A DNA stretch of 64,000 nt, from the NCBI GenBank assembly GCA_965216645.1, contig CBDCGJ010000061.1, positions 4,798 to 68,797 of the forward strand, given 5' to 3'. A model generated the notes under the pieces. The model saw only the letters and a list, made by a program, of their open reading frames with translations, did not search any database and was not told the origin of the DNA. Position numbers and translations under genes: made by a program. The stretch's first letter is position 1. The number at the start of each line of letters is the position of its first letter. The stretch is from CBDCGJ01 sp965216645 (GTDB lineage: Bacteria; Pseudomonadota; Alphaproteobacteria; GCA-2731375). Of the stretch, positions 29,128 to 37,048 are shown piece after piece.

Positions 29128-29155
29128 ATTATGCGCCAAAAAGACGCATAAAATT
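29128..29155. terminator. Stem-loop after array member I (possible intrinsic terminator)
   Basis: Read on the minus strand, about 6 bases after the stop of gene I, TTATGCG and CGCATAA arms enclose a T-rich loop and are followed by TTTT. That is compatible with a weak Rho-independent terminator separating I from H. A sequence with nearly the same core (ATGCGCC...GGCGCAT with flanking AAAATT) occurs at 34464-34498 in another array gap, so a regulatory-site role is also possible. Confidence 0.45.
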
Positions 29156-29160
29156 GCTAC

Positions 29161-30345
29161 CTAAACAAACACCAAGTCCGCGGCTGTTAGGGACACGCCG
29201 ATAAACGTGATCGAATTGCCGTCGACGAAGGTGAAAATTGTGTTGCCGCCGCTCGTCGCGCTGGAGGCGAGGGCGGTGCCGACGATGGCCATGTCGCTTC
29301 CCGCAACGAAATCGCCGACCGAGTCGTCGCCGAACAGGCCGAAGAAATAGAAGCTGTCGGCGCCGGTGCCGCCGCCCAGGAAATCGTCGCCCCGGTTGCC
29401 GTAGATCTCGTCGGCGCCGGCATTGCCGGAGATGATATCCTTGTCCTGGCCGCCATAGATCGTATCGCTGCCGGCGCCGCCGTCGATGACCTCGGACCCG
29501 AGATTGCCGTAGATCACGTCGTTGCCAGCGTCGCCGTCCAGGAATTCGGCGCCGACGATGGTGCCCGGCACTGGATCGGGTGGCGGGATATCATTCTGCC
29601 CACCGTAGATGGTGTCGTCGCCGTCGCCGCCGCGGATGACATCGCGGCCGACATTGCCGTAGATCAAGTCGTCGCCCGAACCGGTGCCGCCATTGATATG
29701 GTCGAAACCGCTGCCGCCGCGGATCGTATCGTGGCCAGCGCCGCCAGTGATACTGTCATCGCCCCGGTTACCGAAGAGCAAGTCGTTGTCATCGTTACCC
29801 GCCAGCGTATCGGCCCCTTGACCGCCATAAATGGTGTCCGCGCCGGCATCGCCATGGATCGTCTCGGCGCCGAAATTGCCGTAAATCAGATCGTCGCCGG
29901 CGCCGCCATGAATGGTTTCGATGCCTTCCTGTTTGCGCAACACGCCCGACGCGTCCGCCGTCGCGGGGCCGTCATTCTGGCCGCCATACAAAGTGTCGTT
30001 GCCGTCACCGCCGAAGACGACGTCTGTTTCCGCATTGCCGTAGATCAGATCGTCGCCGTCGATGCCTTCCAATTGGTCCGCGCCATCGCCGCCCCAAATG
30101 GTGTCGGCACCGCCCATGCCGTAGATCGAGTCCCGGTCGGCGCCACCAAAGATCAGGTCGGCATCGCCGGCACCGGTCAAATTGTCGCTACCGTCCCCGC
30201 CGAACACCGTGTCCATACCCGGTCCGGCAAAAACAAAATCGTTTCCACCCGCCATGAGAACAGAGTCGTTGCCGTCCAACGCGGTAACGGTCTCCCCGAG
30301 ATCTGTGCCGATGAATGTATCGTTGCCGGTTGTCAGAACTACCAT
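29161..30345 (-). CDS. RTX beta-roll protein, array member I (394 aa)
   Basis: Starts MVVLTTGNDTFIGTDLGET. The first cassette is normal (GGQNDGPATADASGVLR). The second is degenerate: GGQNDIPPPDPVPGTIVGAE replaces the GP-x-x-PDASGVLR pattern, the only such case in the array; spacing is 127. Tail DSFYFFGLFGDDSVGDF and DGNSITFIGVSLTAADLVFV. A 206-base gap upstream and a stem-loop downstream suggest it is a separate transcript. Start ATG behind AGGGAG. Confidence 0.88.
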   Translation of the reverse strand: MVVLTTGNDTFIGTDLGETVTALDGNDSVLMAGGNDFVFAGPGMDTVFGGDGSDNLTGAGDADLIFGGADRDSIYGMGGADTIWGGDGADQLEGIDGDDLIYGNAETDVVFGGDGNDTLYGGQNDGPATADASGVLRKQEGIETIHGGAGDDLIYGNFGAETIHGDAGADTIYGGQGADTLAGNDDNDLLFGNRGDDSITGGAGHDTIRGGSGFDHINGGTGSGDDLIYGNVGRDVIRGGDGDDTIYGGQNDIPPPDPVPGTIVGAEFLDGDAGNDVIYGNLGSEVIDGGAGSDTIYGGQDKDIISGNAGADEIYGNRGDDFLGGGTGADSFYFFGLFGDDSVGDFVAGSDMAIVGTALASSATSGGNTIFTFVDGNSITFIGVSLTAADLVFV

Positions 30346-30551
30346 ATTGCCGTCTCCCTTAACTTATCGTCGGCCTTCGGGAGGGGTGTGTTCACACGGT
30401 TCGAAATACGCGCCAGCCGGCGACCCACCCCCGTAAATCGCCCACGCTGCTCCAATAGGGAATATGCGTAGCCGCCATTACCCGACAATATGAGGTGCGT
30501 TACAATTGAAATTATGCTCCAAATCGCCACGCAACTATCGTCGAAATCGTG

Positions 30552-31796
30552 TCAAACAAAGACCAAATCCGTGTGCGTCAACGACGCATTGAGGAAAGTG
30601 ATGCTGTTGCCGTCGACGAAGGTAAAGGTTGTGTCGGTACCGTTCGTCACCGTGGATGCGACGGAGACGCCGACGAAAGCAAAGTCGGAAGCCGCGGCGA
30701 AATCCTCCACCGTGTCGTCGCCGAAGGCGCCGAAGAAGTAGAAGCTATCGTCGCCCGTGCCACCCCTCAAACTGTCGTCCCCCCGGTTCCCGTGAATCTC
30801 GTCATGCCCGTTGCCGCCGGTAATATCGTCCGCGCCTTGACCGCCGTAAACAGTGTCATGGCCGCTACCGGCGCCGATAAACTCGTCGCCGAAATTGCCG
30901 TAGATCAAATCGTTGCCGCCGTAACCGAGGATGGTTTCGAGGCCCTGCTGACTGCGCAGGATACCGCTGCCGTCGGGTGTCGGCGGTCCATCGTTTTGTC
31001 CGCCAAAGATCGTGTCGTCGCCGAAGCCGCCGCTCAAATCGTCGGCGCCGACATTGCCGTAAATCAGATCGTCGCCGGTACCGCCGGTGATCACGTCGAT
31101 TCCGAGATTGCCGAGAATCAGATCGTTGCCGCTGCCGCCGTCGATGGTGTCGTCGCCTTGGCCGCCGTAGATGGTGTCTTGGCCGCTGTCGCCGAAAATG
31201 GTCTCGGCGCCGAAATTGCCGTAGATCAGATCGTTGCCCCAGCCGCCGTCGATGGTTTCCGTGCCCATCATCTTGCGCGGCACGCCACTGGCATCCTGTG
31301 TTTCCGGACCGCTGTTTTGGCCGCCATAGATGGTGTCGTCGCCGAAACCGCCGGTGATATTGTCCAGTTCGGCGTTGCCGTAGATCAGATCGTCTTCGTT
31401 GCCGCCGTCGATGTCGTCGTTGCCGTCGCCACCCCAAATCGTGTCGTTATGCAGACCGCCGCTCAGAATGTCGTCGCCGCCTTGGCCATAGAGCAGGTCG
31501 TGGCCCGTCATACCGAGGAGCTGATCTATGCCGGCGCTACCCCAAAAGGTATCGTTACCGGCTTGGCCGCCTATCGCGTTGAACTCGCCGCCGTTTGCGA
31601 AGAGCAAATCGTTACCATTGCCGCCGTTTAGAATGTCGTTGCCGGCGCCGCCGAGGAGGGTATCGTTGCCATCCTGACCGAACAGATGGTCGTCATTGTT
31701 GCCGCCGGAGATCGAGTCGTTGCCTTCCCGCCCCTCGACGAATTCTATGCCGTCACCGCCGATAAAAGTGTCGTCGCCCGTTGTCAAAATGGTCAT
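30552..31796 (-). CDS. RTX beta-roll protein, array member J (414 aa)
   Basis: Starts MTILTTGDDTFIGGDGIEF behind TAGGAG. A long N-terminal roll precedes the first cassette (GGQNSGPETQDASGVPR, with a Pro in place of Leu). The second (GGQNDGPPTPDGSGILR) follows after 107 residues, exactly 18 fewer than the norm, or one beta-roll turn. Tail DSFYFFGAFGDDTVEDF and DGNSITFLNASLTHTDLVFV. It is divergent from the LuxR-type regulator across 204 bases, the only array gene with this arrangement. Confidence 0.88.
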   Translation of the reverse strand: MTILTTGDDTFIGGDGIEFVEGREGNDSISGGNNDDHLFGQDGNDTLLGGAGNDILNGGNGNDLLFANGGEFNAIGGQAGNDTFWGSAGIDQLLGMTGHDLLYGQGGDDILSGGLHNDTIWGGDGNDDIDGGNEDDLIYGNAELDNITGGFGDDTIYGGQNSGPETQDASGVPRKMMGTETIDGGWGNDLIYGNFGAETIFGDSGQDTIYGGQGDDTIDGGSGNDLILGNLGIDVITGGTGDDLIYGNVGADDLSGGFGDDTIFGGQNDGPPTPDGSGILRSQQGLETILGYGGNDLIYGNFGDEFIGAGSGHDTVYGGQGADDITGGNGHDEIHGNRGDDSLRGGTGDDSFYFFGAFGDDTVEDFAAASDFAFVGVSVASTVTNGTDTTFTFVDGNSITFLNASLTHTDLVFV

Positions 31797-32000
31797 GTTT
31801 AAACTCCTAAACTATGTGTTTGTCGTCCGCTGCCGGCCGGCGGTTCAACGGTCTATTCTAACGAAGCTACGCGCTTGCCGTCGTCCCCCTTTAGGGTGAG
31901 GACCAAGTCCGATGGTATGCGGCAATGCCATCATGGGATTAATATTGAGTTCGGATATGTCACATCCGGATTGCCGAAAAAGGCTCAGGGGGATTAATAC
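31797..32000. promoter_or_regulatory. Divergent promoter region between RTX member J and the LuxR-type gene
   Basis: 204 non-coding bases lie between the two start codons and must carry both promoters. An imperfect inverted repeat (GATGGTATGC and AATGCCATC arms) lies around 31911-31932 and could be a binding site; no convincing -35/-10 pair stands out. Confidence 0.5.
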
Positions 32001-33164
32001 GTGACCAATGAGCAGGTCGTCGATGCCATCGGAACGATCTATGAAACCGCTTTGAATATAGAAGCCTGGCCCGATGCGTTGGAGTATGTCGCGAACTGCA
32101 CCGGCGGCGCGGCGGCGGTCTTCATGTTGTCCGACCCGGTCTTGGCCGAGTTGGAGGCATTGCATGTCGACCGTCCCCATTGGCGCGGGCGTCCCAGCAG
32201 CTACACGGAGGGGCGTCTTGCCGGTGCCGAAAAGGCTTGGCTCCGTTACGCGAAGGAAACGCCGGCGCAACGGATTTTCTCCGACCTCGACGTTTGGCCG
32301 GATCGGTCGATCTATAACAACATGCCCTCGGTGGCCTGGTTGAAGCGGGGTGGGCTCTATCATCGCAATGCCGTCCGGCTCTGCGACCATGGCGGCTGGT
32401 TGGATACGGTTGCCGTGCTGTTTGCCGCCGATCGTGGCGGCATGACCGGCACAGAGAAGAAAAATTTCCAGACATTGCTTCCCCATTTGGCGCGCACGAT
32501 CGAGATTCAGCGCGGCTTCACGCTATTGCGGAACCGCTATCAGGCGGTGCTGTCGGTATTGGATAGACTAGGGATCGGCGTGGCGATCCTGGACGGGGAA
32601 GGGGGTAAGATTCTGCATAATCGGGAGGCCGAACGGATATTCGACGCCGAAGATGGTGTCTCGCTGGCAAGAGAGGGCCGCATTACGGTGCGTAACGAAA
32701 CCGCCAGGCTCGCTTTTGGCGACGCCGTTTTCAAAGCGGCCAAAACCGCACGGAAATCGGGCTCGGACCATGGTTCCACGGTTATGATCGAACGCCCGTC
32801 GGGCGCCGACGCCTATGTCGTTGATGTGTCTCCGATGCGGATCTCCAACGCCGACTACGATCGGGATATCGCCGGCGTCGCTGTTTTCCTGGTCGATCCG
32901 GCCCATCGGGCCATGGTTTCCACGGCGGGTTTATCGAAAGCCTTCAATCTCACCGGCGCGGAGGCGGAGATCTGCCGTCTGATTGCAGAGGGACTGACGG
33001 GCCGGGAAATCGCCGACCACCAAAATGTGTCCTACGAAACGGTGAAGACCCATAACCGGTCCATCCTACGCAAGTCGGGCGCGCGCAACCGCATCGAGCT
33101 GGTCCGCCGCGCCCTGGCCATCGTCCCGCCGATCGTCGACGCCGATAATCGGCGGGAGAATTGA
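32001..33164 (+). CDS. LuxR-family transcriptional regulator with PAS-like sensor region
   Basis: A 387-residue regulator starting at GTG 32001 behind CAGGGGG. The N-terminal half resembles the sensor part of LuxR proteins common in alphaproteobacteria (MTNEQVVDAIGTIYETALN). A PAS-like stretch follows near residues 190-260 (VLSVLDRLGIGVAILDGEGG). The C terminus is a GerE/LuxR helix-turn-helix, LTGAEAEICRLIAEGLTGRE then VSYETVKTHNRSILRKSGA, about residues 315-378. It sits inside the RTX array on the opposite strand, facing away from J and ending 9 bases from the end of K, making it the natural candidate regulator of the array; that is inference. Confidence 0.9.
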   Translation: MTNEQVVDAIGTIYETALNIEAWPDALEYVANCTGGAAAVFMLSDPVLAELEALHVDRPHWRGRPSSYTEGRLAGAEKAWLRYAKETPAQRIFSDLDVWPDRSIYNNMPSVAWLKRGGLYHRNAVRLCDHGGWLDTVAVLFAADRGGMTGTEKKNFQTLLPHLARTIEIQRGFTLLRNRYQAVLSVLDRLGIGVAILDGEGGKILHNREAERIFDAEDGVSLAREGRITVRNETARLAFGDAVFKAAKTARKSGSDHGSTVMIERPSGADAYVVDVSPMRISNADYDRDIAGVAVFLVDPAHRAMVSTAGLSKAFNLTGAEAEICRLIAEGLTGREIADHQNVSYETVKTHNRSILRKSGARNRIELVRRALAIVPPIVDADNRREN

Positions 33165-33173
33165 AACCCGACT

Positions 33174-34361
33174 TCAGGCGAACACCAGATCCGCGCCTGT
33201 GAGCATCACATTGTTGAAAGTGATGGTATTGCCGTCGACAAAGGTGAATATGGTGTTGCCGCCGCTGGTCGCGGTCGAGGCGACCGAAGTGCCGACAATG
33301 GCTATGTCCGCGGTGGTGGAATAATCGTCCACCGTGTCGTGGCCGAACTCGCCGAAGAAATAGAAAATGTCTTGGTCGGAGCCGCCGATCAAGGAATCGT
33401 CGCCGCGATTGCCGTAGAGCCGGTCATCGCCACTATCGCCCCAGAGGGTATCGTTGCCCTGACCGCCATATATGGTGTCGTTATTGGCACTGCCGTAGAT
33501 GATCTCCGCCCCGAAATTGCCGTAGAGCAGGTCGTCGCCGGCACCGCCGTAAATAGACTCGACACCAAATTGATTGCGCAAAACTCCGCTGCCATCCGGT
33601 GTGGCAGGGCCGTCATTTTGACCGCCGAAGATGGTGTCGTTACCGCCGCCGCCATCCATCAGGTCGAGGTTGACATTGCCGTAGATGATGTCATGGCCGG
33701 ACCGGCCGCTGATCGAATCGGCGCCATCGCCGCCCCACAGCGTGTCGTTGTTGTCGCCGCCGACGATCGTGTCGTCGCCCTTATTGCCGAAAATCAAGTC
33801 ATTCTGGGCCCAACCTTCGATATCATCGTCGCCCTGGCCGCCATAGATCGTGTCATGACCGAGGCCGCCGCTGATCTCCTCATTGCCGAAATTGCCGTAA
33901 ATCATGTCGTCGCCGGAGCCGCCGAGCATGGTTTCCCAGCCCTCCTGCTTGCGTAAGACGCCGGAGGCGTCCGGCGTTGCCGGGCCGGCATTCTGGCCGC
34001 CATACATGGTGTCGTCACCGCCGCCGCCGTTCATGCTGTCGAGTTCGGCATTGCCATACATCAGGTCATGATCGTCGAAACCATTCATGGAGTCGTTGCC
34101 GTCTCCGCCCCACATGGTGTCGTCGCCGGTACCGCCGTAAAACAGGTCATGGTCTTCGTCGCCATAAAGCCAGTCGGCGTCCGAGTCGCCCCATAGGGTG
34201 TCGTTACCCATCCCGCCGAACAGCGTGTCCATGTCGGTGCTGCCGTAGAGAAGGTCATTGCCGCCTAAGCCTTGGACGGAGTCATTACCGGCCGATGCGC
34301 TGATCGTCTCATTGGAGTTGTCGCCTGTGAATGTGTCGTTACCTGCGGTTAGAACGACCAT
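33174..34361 (-). CDS. RTX beta-roll protein, array member K (395 aa)
   Basis: The start at ATG 34361 (MVVLTAGNDTFTGDNSNET, behind AAGGGGG) matches the family; the frame is open 18 codons further upstream without family similarity. Cassettes GGQNAGPATPDASGVLR and GGQNDGPATPDGSGVLR are 125 residues apart. The first half is unusually rich in Met at the hydrophobic repeat position (DTMWGGDGND, LMYGNAELDSMNGG, DDTMYGG). Tail DIFYFFGEFGHDTVDDY and DGNTITFNNVMLTGADLVFA. Confidence 0.88.
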   Translation of the reverse strand: MVVLTAGNDTFTGDNSNETISASAGNDSVQGLGGNDLLYGSTDMDTLFGGMGNDTLWGDSDADWLYGDEDHDLFYGGTGDDTMWGGDGNDSMNGFDDHDLMYGNAELDSMNGGGGDDTMYGGQNAGPATPDASGVLRKQEGWETMLGGSGDDMIYGNFGNEEISGGLGHDTIYGGQGDDDIEGWAQNDLIFGNKGDDTIVGGDNNDTLWGGDGADSISGRSGHDIIYGNVNLDLMDGGGGNDTIFGGQNDGPATPDGSGVLRNQFGVESIYGGAGDDLLYGNFGAEIIYGSANNDTIYGGQGNDTLWGDSGDDRLYGNRGDDSLIGGSDQDIFYFFGEFGHDTVDDYSTTADIAIVGTSVASTATSGGNTIFTFVDGNTITFNNVMLTGADLVFA

Positions 34362-34648
34362 GATTGTCCCCCTTGTAAAATTTGCCCATAAACTTGGTTG
34401 GCGTTGTAGCGCCAATATAAGGAGTTACTCACAGAGCTCCTGTTTAAAGCAAGACTAGGTTGGTTAATTTTAGGCGCCAAAATGGCGCATAAAATTAACG
34501 CTGTTAACGCGTGGCAAAGCCGCAATCCAACCTTGGATTGATCAATTTAAAATGAAAATTGTAACGAGTAATCCAGCTTAAGTCATTGAACTCATTGGGT
34601 GAACGCGAATCCTCCTGCGTTAGGGCCCGGCAGGCTTGTCTTGTCCCG
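34362..34648. other. 287-base AT-rich gap upstream of RTX member K
   Basis: No coding frame of the array family or other gene is seen here. It contains the long palindrome at 34464-34498 and a short AATCCAA/TTGGATT hairpin at 34524-34539. It is the likely location of the K promoter. Confidence 0.5.
34464..34498. promoter_or_regulatory. 16-bp-arm palindrome in the K upstream gap
   Basis: Arms TTAATTTTAGGCGCCA and TGGCGCATAAAATTAA are complementary at 15 of 16 positions around a 3-base AAA loop. Unlike a terminator it is not followed by a T-run on either strand, so an operator or protein-binding site about 100-140 bases ahead of K is plausible. The same ATGCGCC/GGCGCAT core with AAAATT flank occurs at 29128-29155. 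Confidence 0.5.
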
Positions 34649-35644
34649 CTAAACGAAAACCAAATCCGCGCTCGTCAGCGTCACGCCGATAAAGGTGATC
34701 GAGTTGCCGTCGATGAAGGTGAAAGTCGTGTCGCCGCTGTTCACGGTGGAGGCGACGGCGGTGCCGACAATGGCCTGGTCCGCCGTGGTGCTAAAGTCGT
34801 TGACCGTGTCGTGGCCGAATTCACCGGAGAAAAAGAATGTGTCGGGACCGGTGCCGCCGCTTAGATAGTCATCACCTCGATTACCGAATATTTGATCGCC
34901 CAACTCGTCACCAAAAATACTGTCGTCGCCCTGACCGCCATAGATGGTATCACTACCGCTCTTACCGTAGATAAGTTCGGCGCCGAAATTGCCGTAGATC
35001 ACGTCGCCGCCATTGCCGCCGATCAGGGTTTCCACACCCTCCATGGCGCGCAAAATACCGCTGGCATCCGGCGTCGGCGGACCGCTGTTTTGGCCGCCGA
35101 AAATAACATTTCCGCCCAACACGCCAACAATCGAATCGGTCCCCACATTTCCGTAAGCGACACCGCTAAAGGTAACGAGGATGGTGTCGTCGCCGTCGCC
35201 GCCCCAGGCGGTCGTACCGCCGCCGCCGGCAATTATGTAGTCATCGCCCCGGTTACCGTGGATCATATTGGTTCCAGGGGGCCCGCTGCCAATCGTATCG
35301 TTGCCCTGGCCGCCGTAGATGGTATCGTCTCCGATGCCGCCATTAATGGATTCATCGCCGAAATTGCCGTAGATCAGATCGTCGCCGAAGCCGCCCAAGA
35401 TGGTCTCGACGCCTTCCTGCTGCCGCAGTATACCACTGCCATCCGGCGTCGCCGGGCCGTCGTTCTGGCCGCCGTAAATGGTGTCGTTACCTGCACCGCC
35501 GACGATGGAGTCGGTTTCCGCATTGCCGTAGACAAGATCGTGTCCGTCATTGGCATTGATGGTGTCGTGACCGGCCAAACCCAATATTGTATCGGCGCCC
35601 ATACCGCCGGAATAATTGTCATCCGCTGTCGATAACGTAATCAT
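34649..35644 (-). CDS. RTX beta-roll protein, array member L (331 aa)
   Basis: The shortest member: only about three nonapeptides precede the first cassette (GGQNDGPATPDGSGILR). The second (GGQNSGPPTPDASGILR) follows 125 residues later. The inter-cassette region is atypical, with GSGPPGTNMIHGNRGDDYI and a poorly conserved ILVTFSGVAYGNVG turn. Tail DTFFFSGEFGHDTVNDF and DGNSITFIGVTLTSADLVFV. Starts MITLSTADDNYSGGMGADT behind AGGAG. The 175 bases upstream contain a dead fragment of another paralogue. Confidence 0.88.
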   Translation of the reverse strand: MITLSTADDNYSGGMGADTILGLAGHDTINANDGHDLVYGNAETDSIVGGAGNDTIYGGQNDGPATPDGSGILRQQEGVETILGGFGDDLIYGNFGDESINGGIGDDTIYGGQGNDTIGSGPPGTNMIHGNRGDDYIIAGGGGTTAWGGDGDDTILVTFSGVAYGNVGTDSIVGVLGGNVIFGGQNSGPPTPDASGILRAMEGVETLIGGNGGDVIYGNFGAELIYGKSGSDTIYGGQGDDSIFGDELGDQIFGNRGDDYLSGGTGPDTFFFSGEFGHDTVNDFSTTADQAIVGTAVASTVNSGDTTFTFIDGNSITFIGVTLTSADLVFV

Positions 35645-35697
35645 ATGTCTGCTCCTATTTCCAAATCGCTATTATTGTCGTTTTTGTTTTGCGCTCG

Positions 35698-35766
35698 TTA
35701 GGCGAAGACCAAGTCCTCCTCCATCGGCGTCACGCCGAAGAATGTGATCGAGTTGTCGTTGACGCC
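35698..35766 (-). pseudogene. C-terminal remnant of an RTX array paralogue
   Basis: On the minus strand this reads GVNDNSITFFGVTPMEEDLV then FA and a stop, i.e. the last 22 residues of the family tail (compare DGNSITFIGVTLTSADLVFA). Nothing upstream of it is recognisable, so it is what remains of a deleted member between L and M. Confidence 0.75.
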
Positions 35767-35819
35767 GATCCGGTTTGTCGTAAGTCGCGATCGATTTCGC
35801 AATGCCGTCAAATTGGAAC

Positions 35820-36899
35820 TCAAACAAAAACAAGGTCCGTGCTCGTCAAACTCGCGCCCAAGAAAGTGATCGAATTACCGTTGACGAAGGTGAAAATCGT
35901 ATTGCCGCCGCTGGTCAATGTCGAAGCGACCGAAGTGTCTACAATGGCCAAGTCGGTACCGGTGGCGAAGTTGAACACGGTGTCATGGCCGAAGTCGCCG
36001 AAGAAATAGAGCGTGTCGAATCCGGTACCGCTTAAGATCGAATCGTCGCCGCGGTTGCCGTAATGCGCGTCGTCGCCGTTCCCGCCGCCCATGGTATCGT
36101 TACCCTGACCGCCGTATATCGTGTCATTGTCCTTTCCGCCGCTGATAATCTCAGCGCCGAAATTGCCGTATATCAAATCGGTCCCGGATCCGCTGAAGAT
36201 GTTCTCGACGCCTTCCTGATTGCGCAGCACGCCGCTGCCGTCGGGGGTTGGCGGTCCATCGTTTTGCCCGCCGTAAATCGTATCGGCGCCGCTGCCGCCG
36301 CGCATTGAGTCGATGCCGACATTTCCGTAGATGAGATTGTTGCCCGCGACAGCGGAAATCGTGTCCACGCCGTCTCCACCCCAGATGGTGTCATCGCCCG
36401 TGCCGCCGGTCAGGCTGTCGTTTCCGAGGTTGCCGAAGATCAGATCCGCATCGCTGCCGGCATCGATCGTATCGTCTCCCTGGCCGCCGTAAATCGTGTC
36501 GGACCCCGTGCTGCCGGTAATGTTCTCCGCGCCGAAGTTTCCATAAATCAAGTCGTTGCCGCCGCCACCCGTGATCGTTTCGACGCCTTCCATTTGACGC
36601 AGCACGCCGCTGGCATCCGGGGTCGCCGGTCCGTCATTTTGTCCGCCGTAAATCGTGTCGTTGCCGAGGCTGCCGGAGATGTTGTCGACTTCGGCATTGC
36701 CGTAGATGAGATCGTTGCCCCAGTCACCGAGTAGAACGTCGCTGCCGCTGCCGCCTAGTATGGTGTCGTTGCCAATACCGGCGGTCACCGTATCGTCCCC
36801 GCCGCCCATGACCAGCGAGTCGTTGCCGGTTTGGGCCGTGATCACCTCGGCTAAGTCGCCACCAACAAAAGTGTCGTCGTTCGGGCTGAGTATTACCAT
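35820..36899 (-). CDS. RTX beta-roll protein, array member M (359 aa)
   Basis: Starts MVILSPNDDTFVGGDLAEV behind GGAGG. A short N-terminal roll precedes the cassettes GGQNDGPATPDASGVLR and GGQNDGPPTPDGSGVLR, 125 residues apart. Tail DTLYFFGDFGHDTVFNF and NGNSITFLGASLTSTDLVFV. Its N terminus resembles that of member E. A 149-base AT-rich gap separates it from N, so it is probably transcribed separately. Confidence 0.88.
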   Translation of the reverse strand: MVILSPNDDTFVGGDLAEVITAQTGNDSLVMGGGDDTVTAGIGNDTILGGSGSDVLLGDWGNDLIYGNAEVDNISGSLGNDTIYGGQNDGPATPDASGVLRQMEGVETITGGGGNDLIYGNFGAENITGSTGSDTIYGGQGDDTIDAGSDADLIFGNLGNDSLTGGTGDDTIWGGDGVDTISAVAGNNLIYGNVGIDSMRGGSGADTIYGGQNDGPPTPDGSGVLRNQEGVENIFSGSGTDLIYGNFGAEIISGGKDNDTIYGGQGNDTMGGGNGDDAHYGNRGDDSILSGTGFDTLYFFGDFGHDTVFNFATGTDLAIVDTSVASTLTSGGNTIFTFVNGNSITFLGASLTSTDLVFV

Positions 36900-37048
36900 T
36901 GTAGGCGCCTCCGATAGAATTATTTATCCGGTTGATTATTGTGTCTAATATACGGAGCGTTTAATTCGCCGGATACTACTTTGGTATGAATATTCAACTA
37001 TTCACCATTAAATTAAATATTGGTCGATTATTTCCGCTCCAACATTTC

